Positions 28,595 through 38,140 are shown, counted from the first letter of the stretch. The stretch: DNA of 64,000 bases from Pyrococcus yayanosii CH1 (GCF_000215995.1 NC_015680.1:248001-312000); one strand, 5' to 3'. Numbers and translations: made by a program. The notes: generated by a model not told the origin, from the letters alone.

Positions 28595-31500
28595 TTAGAT
28601 GGCCCTCCAGAACGGGTCCTCCTTTGCTTTTACCTCAGCCGTCATCTTTAGCGCCTTTATGTCCGTATCTTCAAGCTCGGACCTTAGCTGTTTTAGGAGG
28701 ATTATCGCGTCGTCCCTGCCTATGTCCACGTATAAGATTTCGCCTGGATGTATGTGCCTGCCCACTATGGCCCCTTCGATGGCTATCGCGACGGCCTGAC
28801 CCTTCCTAGCCTCCTGCAGGAACTCGTCTCTGCTCTTTATCGACTTTATAACGCCGACCTTCTGTCCGTTCTGCTTGATGAGCGTGACTCCGGGCTTTAT
28901 CCTGCCCTCCAGCACCTCTATGCCCACTATGGCCGGATTACTCCTTCTGAAGACGTAGCGCTCGTCAGGGTATAGCCTGATGACGCCGGGGAACGTCACC
29001 CTGCTCAGCAATTCACGCTTCTTTTTCTCTTCCTCTGCCTTCATCCACGCCTCGTAATCCTCGATGAGCTTGTAGATGACGTTGCCAACGAATATTGGCA
29101 CGCCTTTAGCCTTTGCAACTTCTTCCGCATCCTCATTGACCTTGACGTTGAAGCCGAGGACAACGCCGTACTTCTCTTCCTCTTCCTTAACGCTCAAGGC
29201 CTCCATGACGTCGGTCTTGCTGATGTTCCCAACGTCGGCCTTCCTTATCGGGATGTTCTTCTCTTGTAGCTCCTTGCTGAGGGCCTCCAAACTGCCGAGG
29301 GTGTCGGCCTTAACTATCACGCCAACCTTTCCCGTGCTGATGACCACGCTCTGAATCTGGCTGAGTATCTCCTGTTTGGCCCTCTCAATCTCCTCCTCAG
29401 TGCGAGCCGCTATTACCGGCGAGCCTGCAAGGGCCTCCTCGAGGTCGGGCGCCGCTATCTTGACACCTGCGGCGGCTGTGACTTCCTCCACTTGGTCGAA
29501 GCGGAAGCGTGGGTCTCTAATCTCGTCGAGGGGTTTCGGCTTGAGCAGGGCACGGATTTTTGTCACTATCGCCTTGTCTTTACCACCGACGACTATGATG
29601 TCGTCCTTTCTGAGCGTTCCGTCGTAGATTATGACGTCTATCGTTGTCCCGAGGCCTGGCTCCTCCCTGACCTCCAGTATCGTGCCTCTACCTGGCCCCT
29701 CAACCTCAATCCTGAGCTTCTCCTCCAGGTACTTCTGGCTGAGGCCCGCGATGAGGACTAGGAGTTCAGGTATGCCTATGCCGTACTTGGCCGAGATGGG
29801 AACTATGGCCAGCTCGCGGGTGAAGTTCTGGACGCGGTCGAAGCGGTTGGCCTGGAAGCCCATCTCGTAGAACTTTCCTATCAGCTCCCAGAGCTTAGTC
29901 TCCAGCTCTTGGACGACCCTCTGATCCTGCTTCTTGATGTTCACGAGGAAGGGCTCGTCCTCCTCGATGACCCAGCCCCTTATACGGTCAATCTTGTTTG
30001 CCGCAACGACAAAGGGAGTCTTGTACCTCCTAAGTATTTCTATGCTCTCTATTGTCTGGGGTTGGAAGCCCTCGTTTATATCCACGACGAGGACGGCAAG
30101 ATCGGCGAGGCTACCGCCTCTGGCGCGCAGGCTCGTGAAGGCCTCGTGGCCGGGTGTGTCTATGAACAGAAGGCCGGGAAGCTTTATCTCAGCCTTCCAA
30201 AGCTTGATGAGCGGGCCGGCGATTTTCTTCACAACCTCAATCGGAACCTCGGTCGCGCCTATGTGCTGAGTTATCCCGCCGGCTTCCTTCGCCGCTACGT
30301 TGGTTTTGCGGATGCGGTCAAGCAGGGTTGTATTGTGGACAAGCACGCCGTTGGCTATGAAGTTGTGGGTCTCAGTGGTGAGGTCGTAGACGTAGCCGTC
30401 GTAGTCGAGCTCCTCAACGGCCTCAACGGGAATGAAGACGAGGCTTTCAGCGATGTTCCTCACGTACTCAACGTCACGACTGTCGAACTCCCTGTTGCGC
30501 CACACCTCCAGCAGTTCCCTGCCTAGCTCGGTCAGGTGGCCATCTTTGATTAGACCATCGCGCTCAAGGGCCTTCAGGTAATTGACGTCTTTAGCTCTGC
30601 CCTCGAGGACGGCTATCTTCTTTGCCAGCGTTGGAGAGCCTCTCTCAATCGCATCGAGAATCTGCATCAGGGTCTCATAACTGGGCGCCTCGCTCTCCTC
30701 ATATTTGCTGTAGAATGGAACCTCGGAGTCCAGTTCGGCTCTCGTGAATCCGAAGAGAAGCCTGAGCCTCTTGAGCTCCTCGAAGATTGGGTAGGCCTCG
30801 CTCCCCCTGCTTTTATCAATAGCCCTCTTGAGCATCTCGGCCTTCTCCCTCACCGTAAAACCTATGTGCCTCCTGAAGGCGTCGAGGTTCCGCCTTCCTG
30901 AGATCACCAGCGTGGTGTAGCCGGAGCGGTATATCTTAGACACTATGCCGAAGCGAAGTAGAACGAGCGAGAGCCCTTCAATGAACTCTCTGGACGCGCC
31001 CGTGACCTCTACCCTATCGTCTTCGAGGCTTCCATGGACATCAAAGTAGCCCCTAAGGAATTCCGCAACGTAATCCTTCGGTGCCAAGAATAACACGTCG
31101 GGAATCCCATCGGAATAGTCAAAGAGAACCCTGAGGAGCTTGAGCTCCACGCCTAGCTTTTCAATACTCTCCAGCCTTTCGAAGACCTCGGCATAATCGT
31201 TGGTTACCTTCTGGCTACCGTCGCCGAACATGACTCCGGCAAAGTAGAAGAAAGCCCTCCACTCGTCATCACTCCTCGGAAGTCTTGCATACCTCCCATC
31301 CCTCTTTGAAAGCTTCGAGTAAACGAAGGCCATGAAGCGCTCCCTGCTCTCGTTGCCATGGATGTACCTGGGGACGGCAACGTAGTCGCCCGGCTTAAGC
31401 TGGTCGGCCCTCTTCCAGCCTCTCGTCGTCAAGAACGGGTGTTCCGGAGTCACGCTTACCGAGTGCCAGTTCTTCAACTTTACCCTCACTATCTTGCCCC

Positions 31501-31756
31501 TGTGCCTGAGCCTCCAGACGTAGGAGCCTTCTACCATAGCTATTGCCCCATTCCCGTCTACTGCCGTCAGGGGGATTCTGAGCTTCCTAATCTCCTTCTC
31601 ATCGTCTCTCTCAACGATTTCATCGGCGATCTCGAAGAGCTCCTCAAGAGTTAGGCTTCCGAGCCCGGGAACAACGACACGCTCCTCCGGAAGGAGACAC
31701 TTGCCGTGATCCACGTGACCGAGCACCGCTATTATGGGCTGCCTTATCCTCTTCAT
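28595..31756 (-). CDS. infB: Translation initiation factor aIF5B/IF2 with in-frame intein
   Basis: This GTPase promotes subunit joining. The precursor has 1053 residues. The extein starts MKRIRQPIIAVLGHVDHGK (1-19), is broken in the P loop by a 456-residue intein (Cys20-Asn475) and resumes with TTLLDRIRK. G3 is DTPGHEAF and G4 NKIDR. Domain II, the alpha/beta/alpha domain III and C-terminal barrel IV follow, ending VKAKEDPFWRAI. The spliced factor has 597 residues, the normal archaeal length. AAGGTGGTTGTG precedes the ATG at 31756. The TATA (CCCTTTAAAAG, minus) is near 31789-31800. Confidence 0.96.
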   Translation of the reverse strand: MKRIRQPIIAVLGHVDHGKCLLPEERVVVPGLGSLTLEELFEIADEIVERDDEKEIRKLRIPLTAVDGNGAIAMVEGSYVWRLRHRGKIVRVKLKNWHSVSVTPEHPFLTTRGWKRADQLKPGDYVAVPRYIHGNESRERFMAFVYSKLSKRDGRYARLPRSDDEWRAFFYFAGVMFGDGSQKVTNDYAEVFERLESIEKLGVELKLLRVLFDYSDGIPDVLFLAPKDYVAEFLRGYFDVHGSLEDDRVEVTGASREFIEGLSLVLLRFGIVSKIYRSGYTTLVISGRRNLDAFRRHIGFTVREKAEMLKRAIDKSRGSEAYPIFEELKRLRLLFGFTRAELDSEVPFYSKYEESEAPSYETLMQILDAIERGSPTLAKKIAVLEGRAKDVNYLKALERDGLIKDGHLTELGRELLEVWRNREFDSRDVEYVRNIAESLVFIPVEAVEELDYDGYVYDLTTETHNFIANGVLVHNTTLLDRIRKTNVAAKEAGGITQHIGATEVPIEVVKKIAGPLIKLWKAEIKLPGLLFIDTPGHEAFTSLRARGGSLADLAVLVVDINEGFQPQTIESIEILRRYKTPFVVAANKIDRIRGWVIEEDEPFLVNIKKQDQRVVQELETKLWELIGKFYEMGFQANRFDRVQNFTRELAIVPISAKYGIGIPELLVLIAGLSQKYLEEKLRIEVEGPGRGTILEVREEPGLGTTIDVIIYDGTLRKDDIIVVGGKDKAIVTKIRALLKPKPLDEIRDPRFRFDQVEEVTAAAGVKIAAPDLEEALAGSPVIAARTEEEIERAKQEILSQIQSVVISTGKVGVIVKADTLGSLEALSKELQEKNIPIRKADVGNISKTDVMEALSVKEEEEKYGVVLGFNVKVNEDAEEVAKAKGVPIFVGNVIYKLIEDYEAWMKAEEEKKKRELLSRVTFPGVIRLYPDERYVFRRSNPAIVGIEVLEGRIKPGVTLIKQNGQKVGVIKSIKSRDEFLQEARKGQAVAIAIEGAIVGRHIHPGEILYVDIGRDDAIILLKQLRSELEDTDIKALKMTAEVKAKEDPFWRAI
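30332..31699 (-). mobile_element. IF2 intein with LAGLIDADG endonuclease domain
   Basis: The element has 456 residues and is inserted after GHVDHGK in the GTPase P loop, the known IF2 site of Thermococcales inteins. Block A begins with Cys (CLLPEERVVVPG). Block B has SVTPEHPFLTTRGW with the TxxH pair. Block F/G reads YVYDLTTETHNFIANGVLVHN, ending His-Asn before Thr+1. LAGLIDADG motifs are FAGVMFGDG (about 191-199 of the uncleaved frame) and LRGYFDVHG (about 253-261). In the second, position 8, normally the catalytic Asp or Glu, is His, so cleavage activity may be lost while splicing residues look intact. Confidence 0.95.
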
Positions 31757-31818
31757 CACAACCACCTTGGGCTTAGCTTGGGGGCACGCTTTTAAAGGGT
31801 TCCGATTATCCATTGAAT

Positions 31819-32007
31819 ATGGCCTTGAAGCTTCAGACGGCTGTTCCTCCGGAGGAGCTGGGGGAGATAAAGAAGAGGGCCGGGGCCAATGTTGAGCTGA
31901 GGGTCTTGGGGAAGGACGGACGCCTCTGGGTCGTGGAAGTGCTCGGGAGCTCCGGTGAGCTTCAGAAGTTCATGGAGAAGCTCAGGCTCGCAAGAGCTGG
32001 CGGCTGA
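31819..32007 (+). CDS. Conserved small hypothetical protein, 62 residues
   Basis: The product starts MALKLQTAVPPEELGEIKKR and has beta-like segments VELRVLGKDGRLWVVEVLG followed by a helix ELQKFMEKLRLAR. I recognise no family; the pattern could be a small ACT-like alpha/beta unit. It is divergent from infB with a 62-base gap. No ribosome-binding site precedes the ATG, so a leaderless start is likely. Codon use matches neighbours. Confidence 0.7.
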   Translation: MALKLQTAVPPEELGEIKKRAGANVELRVLGKDGRLWVVEVLGSSGELQKFMEKLRLARAGG

Positions 32008-32030
32008 TTCTGAGCTTCAGAGTTTCGCCG

Positions 32031-32044
32031 GGTTATAAATATTC
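32031..32044 (+). promoter_or_regulatory. TATA box before membrane protein / wHTH pair
   Basis: ggttataaatattc is about 35-40 bases before the ATG at 32076, placing the transcript start near 32062, ahead of GAGGTG. Confidence 0.55.
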
Positions 32045-32075
32045 TGGAAGCTGAATTTTAATCGAGGTGTGGGCT

Positions 32076-32690
32076 ATGGAAGAAGTTAGGGAGCTCAAGG
32101 AGGTTCTTGAGCGGGTCGAGGGTAAGCTCATCGCCGCTGGGAAGATATATGCAGCTATAAACTTCGCCTTCTGGCTGCTGGTAATGGCCATCTACTACGT
32201 GGTCATTGGGCTCACTGAGCTTCCGGGGTGGGCAAATGGGCTGTACTGGGGAAGTGCGGTAGTTGTGGCGATTTTCTTCATAGGGAAGGTCTGGGGGAGG
32301 TTCGTGAAGCTTTACCGTGCGGTTGAAAAAGGTGGCGAAATTGGAAGGGCCTGGATACTCCCGATAGTTGCCTCGTGGATGATCGGTTCGGTAATCGGCT
32401 GGGGAATAATTCCAAGGACCTCCATGGCGGTAAATGAGACGGCAAGGCTCGCAGTTGGTTTTCTGACCTTCATCGGAATTTCCCTGCTCGGGCAGTGGCT
32501 GGTGCTCACTGGGGGCCACTGGAGGGAGAGGGAGATGATACCGTCGTTCCTCCTGCCGCTCCTTGCGGTGCCCATAGCGTGGAAGATGGAGAACGGTGCC
32601 ATAGTCTGGGCTGGGTTCGTCGTTACGGTGGGCTTTACTGCAACGGTGCTTTTGTACCTCTACTCGGCCTTCAGAGCAATAGAGCGGTGA
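32076..32690 (+). CDS. Integral membrane protein of unknown function
   Basis: The product has 204 residues. A charged N-terminal helix (EEVRELKEVLERVEGKL) precedes six hydrophobic segments, including FAFWLLVMAIYYVVIGL, SAVVVAIFFIG and AGFVVTVGFTATVLLYLY. GAGGTG lies 7 bases before the ATG at 32076. It is 4 bases upstream of a winged-helix gene. This membrane protein plus small wHTH layout is common in archaea, and the regulator may control this gene. Confidence 0.8.
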   Translation: MEEVRELKEVLERVEGKLIAAGKIYAAINFAFWLLVMAIYYVVIGLTELPGWANGLYWGSAVVVAIFFIGKVWGRFVKLYRAVEKGGEIGRAWILPIVASWMIGSVIGWGIIPRTSMAVNETARLAVGFLTFIGISLLGQWLVLTGGHWREREMIPSFLLPLLAVPIAWKMENGAIVWAGFVVTVGFTATVLLYLYSAFRAIER

Positions 32691-32694
32691 TAGC

Positions 32695-32946
32695 ATGGAG
32701 GCTCTAATGCTCTACCTCCTTCTAAGGGAGAAGGCCCTCTTCAAGGAGCTCCTCGATGTCTTAGAGGTGACGCCGGGTAACCTTGACTCCCATTTAAAGG
32801 CTCTCGAAAGAGCCGGCTACGTGAAGCTCTACAAGGTCTTCGCCGATAGACCAAGAACGGCAGTGAGAATAACGGGGAAGGGAACGGAGGAGACCCTCAG
32901 GTATCTGAGGGTTCTGAGGAGCGTAGTTGAAAGGCTCGAAGGCTGA
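32695..32946 (+). CDS. Small winged-helix transcriptional regulator
   Basis: The product has 83 residues. The sequence LREKALFKELLDVLEVTPGNLDSHLKALERAGYVKLYKV matches the helix-turn-helix of the ArsR/MarR-like HTH_27 group, followed by a beta wing (RPRTAVRITGKGTEE) and a C-terminal helix for dimerisation. It is the second gene after the membrane protein. Its end overlaps the convergent membrane gene by 50 bases. Confidence 0.87.
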   Translation: MEALMLYLLLREKALFKELLDVLEVTPGNLDSHLKALERAGYVKLYKVFADRPRTAVRITGKGTEETLRYLRVLRSVVERLEG

Positions 32947-33541
32947 AGGGATATTCCCTCTTCTCAACCATCCAGAGGCCGAACAAAGCGCCAAGCGTGT
33001 TCATCACGAGGTCCCTTCCCTTGTTGGCGGGAGTCTCCCGAATGAAGCTTATCTGGCTCTCGCTGAGCTTTTCCGCAACCTCCCATGCCACTGAGAGAGC
33101 GAAGAATACGATGAAGGAGTAAAGGATAAGCTTCTTCCTCTCTAGGCGGAACCATGTGTCGTTCAGCCCAGTGAGGATTTCGGCAGTTATTAGCCACGTA
33201 GTCAAGCCACCTAGGAAGTGGCTTATCATGTCGGCATCGCGCCATTCCTTGTGGAAGAGGTCTATCGTGGTGAAGGGAACGTTCACGAGAGAAACATGGA
33301 CCGCTATGAAGACCGCGAGAACGGCTATGGTTCCTCTGTTATAGAGGGGCCTAACGAACGGCTCAAGCTTCTCGGGTGGCTTCCAGAACCTCGGAAGGAG
33401 AAGCGGGAGGGAAAGGCCGATTAAAGCTGTTGTGCTCCTGTAGATATGGTCCGTTCGGCCATAAACGATACCCGTGATTAGGCCGAGAAGGACGACGAAA
33501 ATTGAGGCCTTGATAACTGTCTCTTCTCTCGTCTCAACCAC
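32897..33541 (-). CDS. VanZ/DUF2238-like membrane protein
   Basis: The product has 214 residues with about six hydrophobic segments. Conserved-looking polar residues lie in DADMISHFLGGLTTWLI, ALSVAWEVAEKL and GRDLVMNTLGALFG. This pattern (His in a helix, WE, D..N.LG) is shared with DUF2238/VanZ-like membrane proteins of unknown function. The start is GTG 33541. The TATA (CTTTTAATATC, minus, 33557-33567) is so close that the mRNA is almost leaderless. Confidence 0.75.
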   Translation of the reverse strand: MVETREETVIKASIFVVLLGLITGIVYGRTDHIYRSTTALIGLSLPLLLPRFWKPPEKLEPFVRPLYNRGTIAVLAVFIAVHVSLVNVPFTTIDLFHKEWRDADMISHFLGGLTTWLITAEILTGLNDTWFRLERKKLILYSFIVFFALSVAWEVAEKLSESQISFIRETPANKGRDLVMNTLGALFGLWMVEKREYPFSLRAFQLRSSEPSDT

Positions 33542-33556
33542 CGCATAGGGTAGGGA

Positions 33557-33570
33557 AAAGATATTAAAAG
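33557..33570. promoter_or_regulatory. Bidirectional TATA element
   Basis: agatattaaaaggg reads as a TATA on both strands. On the minus strand it serves the membrane gene starting at 33541. On the plus strand it is about 25 bases before the C/D sRNA candidate at 33592. Confidence 0.45.
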
Positions 33571-33591
33571 GGCTTCGCCTAAGACTTTAAG

Positions 33592-33655
33592 AGGTCGATG
33601 AGGAGTAAGCTGTTAGCCGAGCGGTGATGAGAGGATGGCTGGCCGAGACGCTCAC
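33592..33655 (+). ncRNA. Box C/D sRNA candidate with variant boxes
   Basis: After GGTC comes GATGA (variant C box TCGATGA, 33595-33601), a 15-base guide, then CCGA (D'), GCG, a canonical C' box GTGATGA, a 12-base guide GAGGATGGCTGG, and CCGA (D) followed by GACG, which can pair with the leading GGTC. C and D each carry one U-to-C change, so the terminal kink-turn is atypical. A TATA lies about 25 bases upstream. The 3' end touches the DUF1699 stop. Confidence 0.45.
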
Positions 33656-34050
33656 CTTCCGCTTATCATGTAGTAGAGGGTTCTGAGGGGTATTCCTAGG
33701 GTCTCGCTAATTTCCCGGGCAGTCTTACCGCTCCTTATGAGCTCCTGAATCCTGCGCACGGTTTCCTCATCGTACTTTCTCGGCCTCCCCCTGCGCCTCT
33801 CGACGGGCACGAGCTTGATGCCCATCTGCTCAAGGGCCCTTATAACTTTCTTCGAAACCTTAGGATAGAGGCTGGGAGGGCACCCTATCAGCCGAACGTT
33901 GGGGGCGTTTTCCAGTATTCGGACGATTATCTCCTTCGTTGGCCTCATGTTTATGTAAACCTCGGTAACGTCCTCTCCCAGCATCTCATCGAGCTTTCTC
34001 AGGAGCTCGCGCGTGTTTCTCGCAGTTACCACCACCCTCACACGCCTCAC
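33652..34050 (-). CDS. DUF1699 family protein with helix-turn-helix
   Basis: The product has 132 residues. The N-terminal part (RVVVTARNTRELLRKLDEML ... PNVRLIGCPPSLYPKVSKKV) fits the archaeal DUF1699 family. The C-terminal RRRGRPRKYDEETVRRIQEL and TAREISETLGIPLRTLYYMI is a Hin-resolvase type helix-turn-helix with an AT-hook-like GRPRK, so DNA binding is likely. It overlaps the DUF530 gene by 4 bases, in line with the topoisomerase VI operon. Confidence 0.85.
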   Translation of the reverse strand: MRRVRVVVTARNTRELLRKLDEMLGEDVTEVYINMRPTKEIIVRILENAPNVRLIGCPPSLYPKVSKKVIRALEQMGIKLVPVERRRGRPRKYDEETVRRIQELIRSGKTAREISETLGIPLRTLYYMISGR

Positions 34051-35294
34051 CCCTGAAGCAGCTCCAAGAACTTCTTGGCCCGCTCACTCTTTGGCATGAA
34101 CTTCTCAAACTTTTCAATGTTCGTAAACAGGGATTCGTGGAGGCCGGAAACCACGAACTTCCTTATAGCTTCCTTTAGCTCTCCTTCCTCAATCCCGAGT
34201 AGCTCGGAGACCTCGGTCTCGTTGAAGGGAGAGATGGCGTAGAGTATCACCCCTCCAAGCAGATAGTTAGGGATGCCCGCTATCTCGCTCCTCCTCCTCG
34301 TCAGAAGCCTTTCAATCTCACACTTCCTTATGAGGAGCATGCTCCCAAAGCCGACCTTGAAGTCCTTTCTCCCCCTGAATGGAAGGTCGAAAAGGGAGTA
34401 GTGACAGTCAACGCACCCTCTTATCCCGGGGTAGATCGTCAAGGTTTCCCTCTCCTTCTCCGACGTCAGGAAGTAGTAGCGGAAGAGATCCATCGCCAGG
34501 AGCTCGGCTCCCCGGGAGGGGTCAAGCGAGGAGTAGGCGAGGGCGAGGTTATCGACGGTGTAGTGGTTGTTTATCAACACGCCCACGGTCTTCACATAGC
34601 TGAGCACGCGCCACCTGAACCTCTTTCCGAACCTTTTCCTAAGCTCTCCCTCTATGTCCGCATCAACTGGCAGCTCCACTCTCTCTTTCTTGAGCTTTCC
34701 TCCTTCCCAGTACTCGACCTCTATGCGGAAGCTCTCCTTCCTAAGGGTGCCCTCCTCCCTTAGTTTCCCTTTTATGAATTTGAAGTGCTCCCTAACATCC
34801 AGTCCTCTCTGGCCGAGTAGCTTTAGGACGTCGCCCGAATAGGCGAGATATGGTAGGATGTCAACGCGGGCGAGCCTTGGGCTCTTCTCCACTACCTTTA
34901 TCTTGCCGAGATCTTTCCCTTTGAGGGACTCCGGCTCTACCTCCGACCTTCCCTTCCTAAAGGAATAGGAAGTCTCGAGGATTGCTAGGGCTATCTTGTG
35001 GGCTGTAATTGCAGATCTCAGCCTCTCAAGGGTCAGGACGCGATAATGCCTCTTCCTGTAGAGCCATGAGAGGTGCGGGTCCTTTGACTTCTTGTCCTTA
35101 AACACTGGGATTGGTCCGAAATCTCCCACCCTTCTCTCAAGCTCTTCTTCCAGCTCCTTCAGAACTTCGAGTCTTGATCTGAGGGTGAAGAAGATGTGAG
35201 GGACGTCGGGATCCTCAAATAACCCGGGCGTGTCGATAGCGATGTCGTCAAGGATTTTGTTTATTCTTGCCACTAGTTCTTCCGTCGTCGGCAT
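34047..35294 (-). CDS. DUF530 family protein
   Basis: The product has 415 residues and is an archaeal family of unknown function. The N-terminal half is helical with coiled-coil-like heptads (LRSRLEVLKELEEELERR). A central cysteine pair GCVDCHYS is present, with another Cys in RKCEIERLLTRRRSEIAG. The C-terminal part (NETEVSELLGIEEGELKEAIRKFV) looks like a winged helix. It lies 6 bases after top6A and overlaps DUF1699, so it is co-transcribed with topoisomerase VI. Confidence 0.87.
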   Translation of the reverse strand: MPTTEELVARINKILDDIAIDTPGLFEDPDVPHIFFTLRSRLEVLKELEEELERRVGDFGPIPVFKDKKSKDPHLSWLYRKRHYRVLTLERLRSAITAHKIALAILETSYSFRKGRSEVEPESLKGKDLGKIKVVEKSPRLARVDILPYLAYSGDVLKLLGQRGLDVREHFKFIKGKLREEGTLRKESFRIEVEYWEGGKLKKERVELPVDADIEGELRKRFGKRFRWRVLSYVKTVGVLINNHYTVDNLALAYSSLDPSRGAELLAMDLFRYYFLTSEKERETLTIYPGIRGCVDCHYSLFDLPFRGRKDFKVGFGSMLLIRKCEIERLLTRRRSEIAGIPNYLLGGVILYAISPFNETEVSELLGIEEGELKEAIRKFVVSGLHESLFTNIEKFEKFMPKSERAKKFLELLQG

Positions 35295-35300
35295 GGGTCA

Positions 35301-36449
35301 TCACGGCAACAGCTTGCCTTCTCTAATCTTCTCGGGCAAATACTCCTTCGCCACGAACTCCAGTGACTTGTTTGCCAGGGCCTGCTGCTCGATCCTGACG
35401 CCCCACTTGAGGGCCAATTTTAGTTGCCTCTGCCACTCCTTGTTCTGGAACCAGGGGTAGTTAAGCTCCTCTATGAGCCTCTTGTAATCTCCGGTAGGCC
35501 CTCCCTTCTTGTCGGGCGGTATCCCCTTGAGCTTCTCGGTAACGTTCTCGAGGCCGTACTCCTTTATATCGTCCATCGTCATGCCCACGAACTTGGCCCC
35601 CGGCGTTGCCAACTTTTCGCTAAGGTATGCGAGGTTTATGGAGCCCTGCTTTATGGTGGAGTAGATGTACCAACCGTAGGGGTCGCCATCAGTGAAGACA
35701 ATTATTGGAAGGCCCTCCTCGTAGTGGAGCCTGTGGATTAGACGCCGAACACCTCTCGACGCCTGCCCCTGCGTGGCTATTATGAGGGCTCTCTCCCTCT
35801 TCGGATACTTCTCCTCTATTAGACGGTCGGCCATGGCGGCGGTCTCGACGACAAGGACGTAGTCCACGTTTATCTCTGGGAACTGGATGTGCTCAACGGT
35901 TCCGGGAACGGCCCAACCCCCCATACCGAGCTTGCTGGCGTTGAACTCGTCCTCTCCGTCCTTGATTACGATGTCTCCGTAGACGTATCCTCTCCTGTCG
36001 GCGGTTATGTGCATCTCCTCCCTGAGGATACCGAGCATCCTCTCGAGGTCCTCGATAATCGGGTCGCTTTCACTCTGATCCTCGAAAGTGTTCTCTCTAG
36101 TCCCCGGTATCGTGTGCTTGTTGGCGTAATATGCTTCTCTCAAGCTCGCGTGCTTGCCCTCGCTCACGAGCCTCTTGATATATGCCATCAGCAGCAGGGT
36201 CTGCATGAACTTTCTTGCATGGGCCACGTTGAGGAAATATCTGCGGGAGAGCTTGTCTCCCATCCTGATGAGCTTGGCCTCCTCGTCAAAGTAAACGTTG
36301 GTCAGACCCCTCGTCGGAACGTCGAAGTAGGGGTTCTTTCCGGCCTTCACGTCCTCGAGGATTCTCCGGCCGAGCTCCTCTATCTTTCTCAGAACTTTCT
36401 GGGGATCGTAGCTGAACTTCTCCTTGGGCTTCCCCCGTTTAAGCCTCAT
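35301..36449 (-). CDS. top6A: DNA topoisomerase VI subunit A
   Basis: This Spo11-like subunit cuts both DNA strands. The product has 382 residues. A winged-helix domain carries the catalytic tyrosine in [11 protein letters not shown] (Tyr pair at about 107-108). The Toprim domain has the metal-binding Glu in VVETAAM and the DxD in FTDGDPYGW. The ATG at 36449 sits inside the end of top6B (11-base overlap), with GGAGGTG about 8 bases upstream, so expression of the two subunits is coupled. Confidence 0.96.
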   Translation of the reverse strand: MRLKRGKPKEKFSYDPQKVLRKIEELGRRILEDVKAGKNPYFDVPTRGLTNVYFDEEAKLIRMGDKLSRRYFLNVAHARKFMQTLLLMAYIKRLVSEGKHASLREAYYANKHTIPGTRENTFEDQSESDPIIEDLERMLGILREEMHITADRRGYVYGDIVIKDGEDEFNASKLGMGGWAVPGTVEHIQFPEINVDYVLVVETAAMADRLIEEKYPKRERALIIATQGQASRGVRRLIHRLHYEEGLPIIVFTDGDPYGWYIYSTIKQGSINLAYLSEKLATPGAKFVGMTMDDIKEYGLENVTEKLKGIPPDKKGGPTGDYKRLIEELNYPWFQNKEWQRQLKLALKWGVRIEQQALANKSLEFVAKEYLPEKIREGKLLP

Positions 36450-38130
36450 TCTCTGCCACCTCCTCGATTCCCTCAATGCTCTGGAACCTGCTCTCTATCA
36501 GGTTCAAGAAGTACTCCTTGATCTTCTCCTCGGGCTCGCCCGTTATGATGTGTAGGGACCTCGTTATCTCTGGCAGGTATTTTTCGAAGGTCTTCCTCCT
36601 CTTGACTTGGTAGAGCCTTCTGTACTTACCACCCAAGTAGGTGGCAAGCTTCCTGGCGGCGTCCATTATCGCAAGACGGATCTCGTTGTATATCTCCTCG
36701 ACGTCGGCTATGCTCTGCTTGCCCGTGCTCGTGTATGGAACGTGAACGCTAACGACGTTTACCATGACGACGAGGGGAGCGTTCTCGAAGCTATCTATCC
36801 GGTAGCGCTTCCAGTCGATGCTTCTTACCGCGGAAGTTATCACACAGCTCCCAGCGTCGAAGAGCAAGGGAACGCGGTTGGCGTAGCGGAGGATCTCTGG
36901 ACCGGTTATCTGTCCTCCGTAGGCTAAGCCAACCTCGACCTGAAAGGGGATTCCGCCCGCGTAGACCCTTGGTGCCCTCGTAACGGCCGTGACGAACTCG
37001 GGCTTCAGGATACCCATTAGGCCCTTTTCTATGTTCTCCTCCCCTATCGGTCTCAAGCCGTGCGTCGGCGGTGCCAGGAATTTCATGAGTTTGAACGCCT
37101 CGACGATTTCTTCGGCCTCATGCCACGTGAGCTTCTCGGGGGGCTTCTCCATTATCTTCTCAACTTCCCTAACAACCTTCCTCCACTTTCTCCCGAAGGA
37201 CTTGAGGACTCCATCGACATCGCCATTGGCGAGCCTCTCGTAGATCTGATCTCTAACCGCCTTGTCATCCTCTTCCTTTATGAGCCTGAGGGCGGCTATG
37301 TATTTGACGAGCTCATCGACCTTCTTGTCGCTTATCCTTGAGAACTCACTAACGAGGAACCTCCTTACGGTGCTCCTACCCGTTTTGTGGGCCATCGTAT
37401 AGACGTCGTCGGTCATGACCCCCTTGGGATGCGGTTTCATCTCGACCGGTGGTTTTGGAATTTCTTCGCTCGACCTCGGGAAGATAATGAGCTTCCCGTC
37501 GGGCTCTATGAGCTCGATGTGGGCGTGTGGGTTCGCTATGGCGGTGAGCTTGAGATACCAGTAAACACCCTGCTTGGAGCGAACGTACCTCACGTCCTTA
37601 ACCTCAAGCTCTATCCTCGTTCCTCTCCAGCCTTTCGGGTTGGGGTGCCTGACCTTCTTCACTATCTTGCCCTCATTCTTCTGAACGTCTATCTTCACCC
37701 AAGCTTCGACTATGTCCCCGCCCGTGGATGTAATGACACGCGTCGCTTTGCCGCTCGTTATCTGGGCGAACATTACTGCACCGGAAATTCCTATGCCCTG
37801 CTGCCCCCTGCTCTGGATGTTCCTGTGGGCCTTTGTTCCCGCGAGCATCTTACCGAAGACGTGGGGGATGAACTTCTCTGGTATTCCGGGCCCGTTGTCC
37901 TCGACGATGATCTTGTAGTGCTCCTTCCCGAGCTCCTCGATCTCAACCCTAATGTATGGGAGTATACCCGCTTCTTCGCATGCATCCAGGGAGTTCGTAA
38001 CTGCCTCGTGCACTATCGTCGTCAGGGAGCGAACTTTACCGGTATAGCCAAGCATTGCGGCGTTTCTCCTAAAGAACTCACTGACGCTCTGAACCTTAAA
38101 CTCCTTGAAGATGTCCTTTGCCTCGGCCAT
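36439..38130 (-). CDS. top6B: DNA topoisomerase VI subunit B
   Basis: This ATPase subunit has 563 residues. The GHKL fold shows [12 protein letters not shown] (N box), [11 protein letters not shown] (G1 box) and [12 protein letters not shown] (G2/lid). An H2TH segment (about 225-310), a transducer domain with the switch Lys in STGKQSIAD and a C-terminal tail follow. ATP binding closes the dimer and drives strand passage together with Top6A. Its start is 10 bases downstream of the KH-protein gene. Confidence 0.96.
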   Translation of the reverse strand: MAEAKDIFKEFKVQSVSEFFRRNAAMLGYTGKVRSLTTIVHEAVTNSLDACEEAGILPYIRVEIEELGKEHYKIIVEDNGPGIPEKFIPHVFGKMLAGTKAHRNIQSRGQQGIGISGAVMFAQITSGKATRVITSTGGDIVEAWVKIDVQKNEGKIVKKVRHPNPKGWRGTRIELEVKDVRYVRSKQGVYWYLKLTAIANPHAHIELIEPDGKLIIFPRSSEEIPKPPVEMKPHPKGVMTDDVYTMAHKTGRSTVRRFLVSEFSRISDKKVDELVKYIAALRLIKEEDDKAVRDQIYERLANGDVDGVLKSFGRKWRKVVREVEKIMEKPPEKLTWHEAEEIVEAFKLMKFLAPPTHGLRPIGEENIEKGLMGILKPEFVTAVTRAPRVYAGGIPFQVEVGLAYGGQITGPEILRYANRVPLLFDAGSCVITSAVRSIDWKRYRIDSFENAPLVVMVNVVSVHVPYTSTGKQSIADVEEIYNEIRLAIMDAARKLATYLGGKYRRLYQVKRRKTFEKYLPEITRSLHIITGEPEEKIKEYFLNLIESRFQSIEGIEEVAENEA

Positions 38131-38140
38131 TCACCACACC

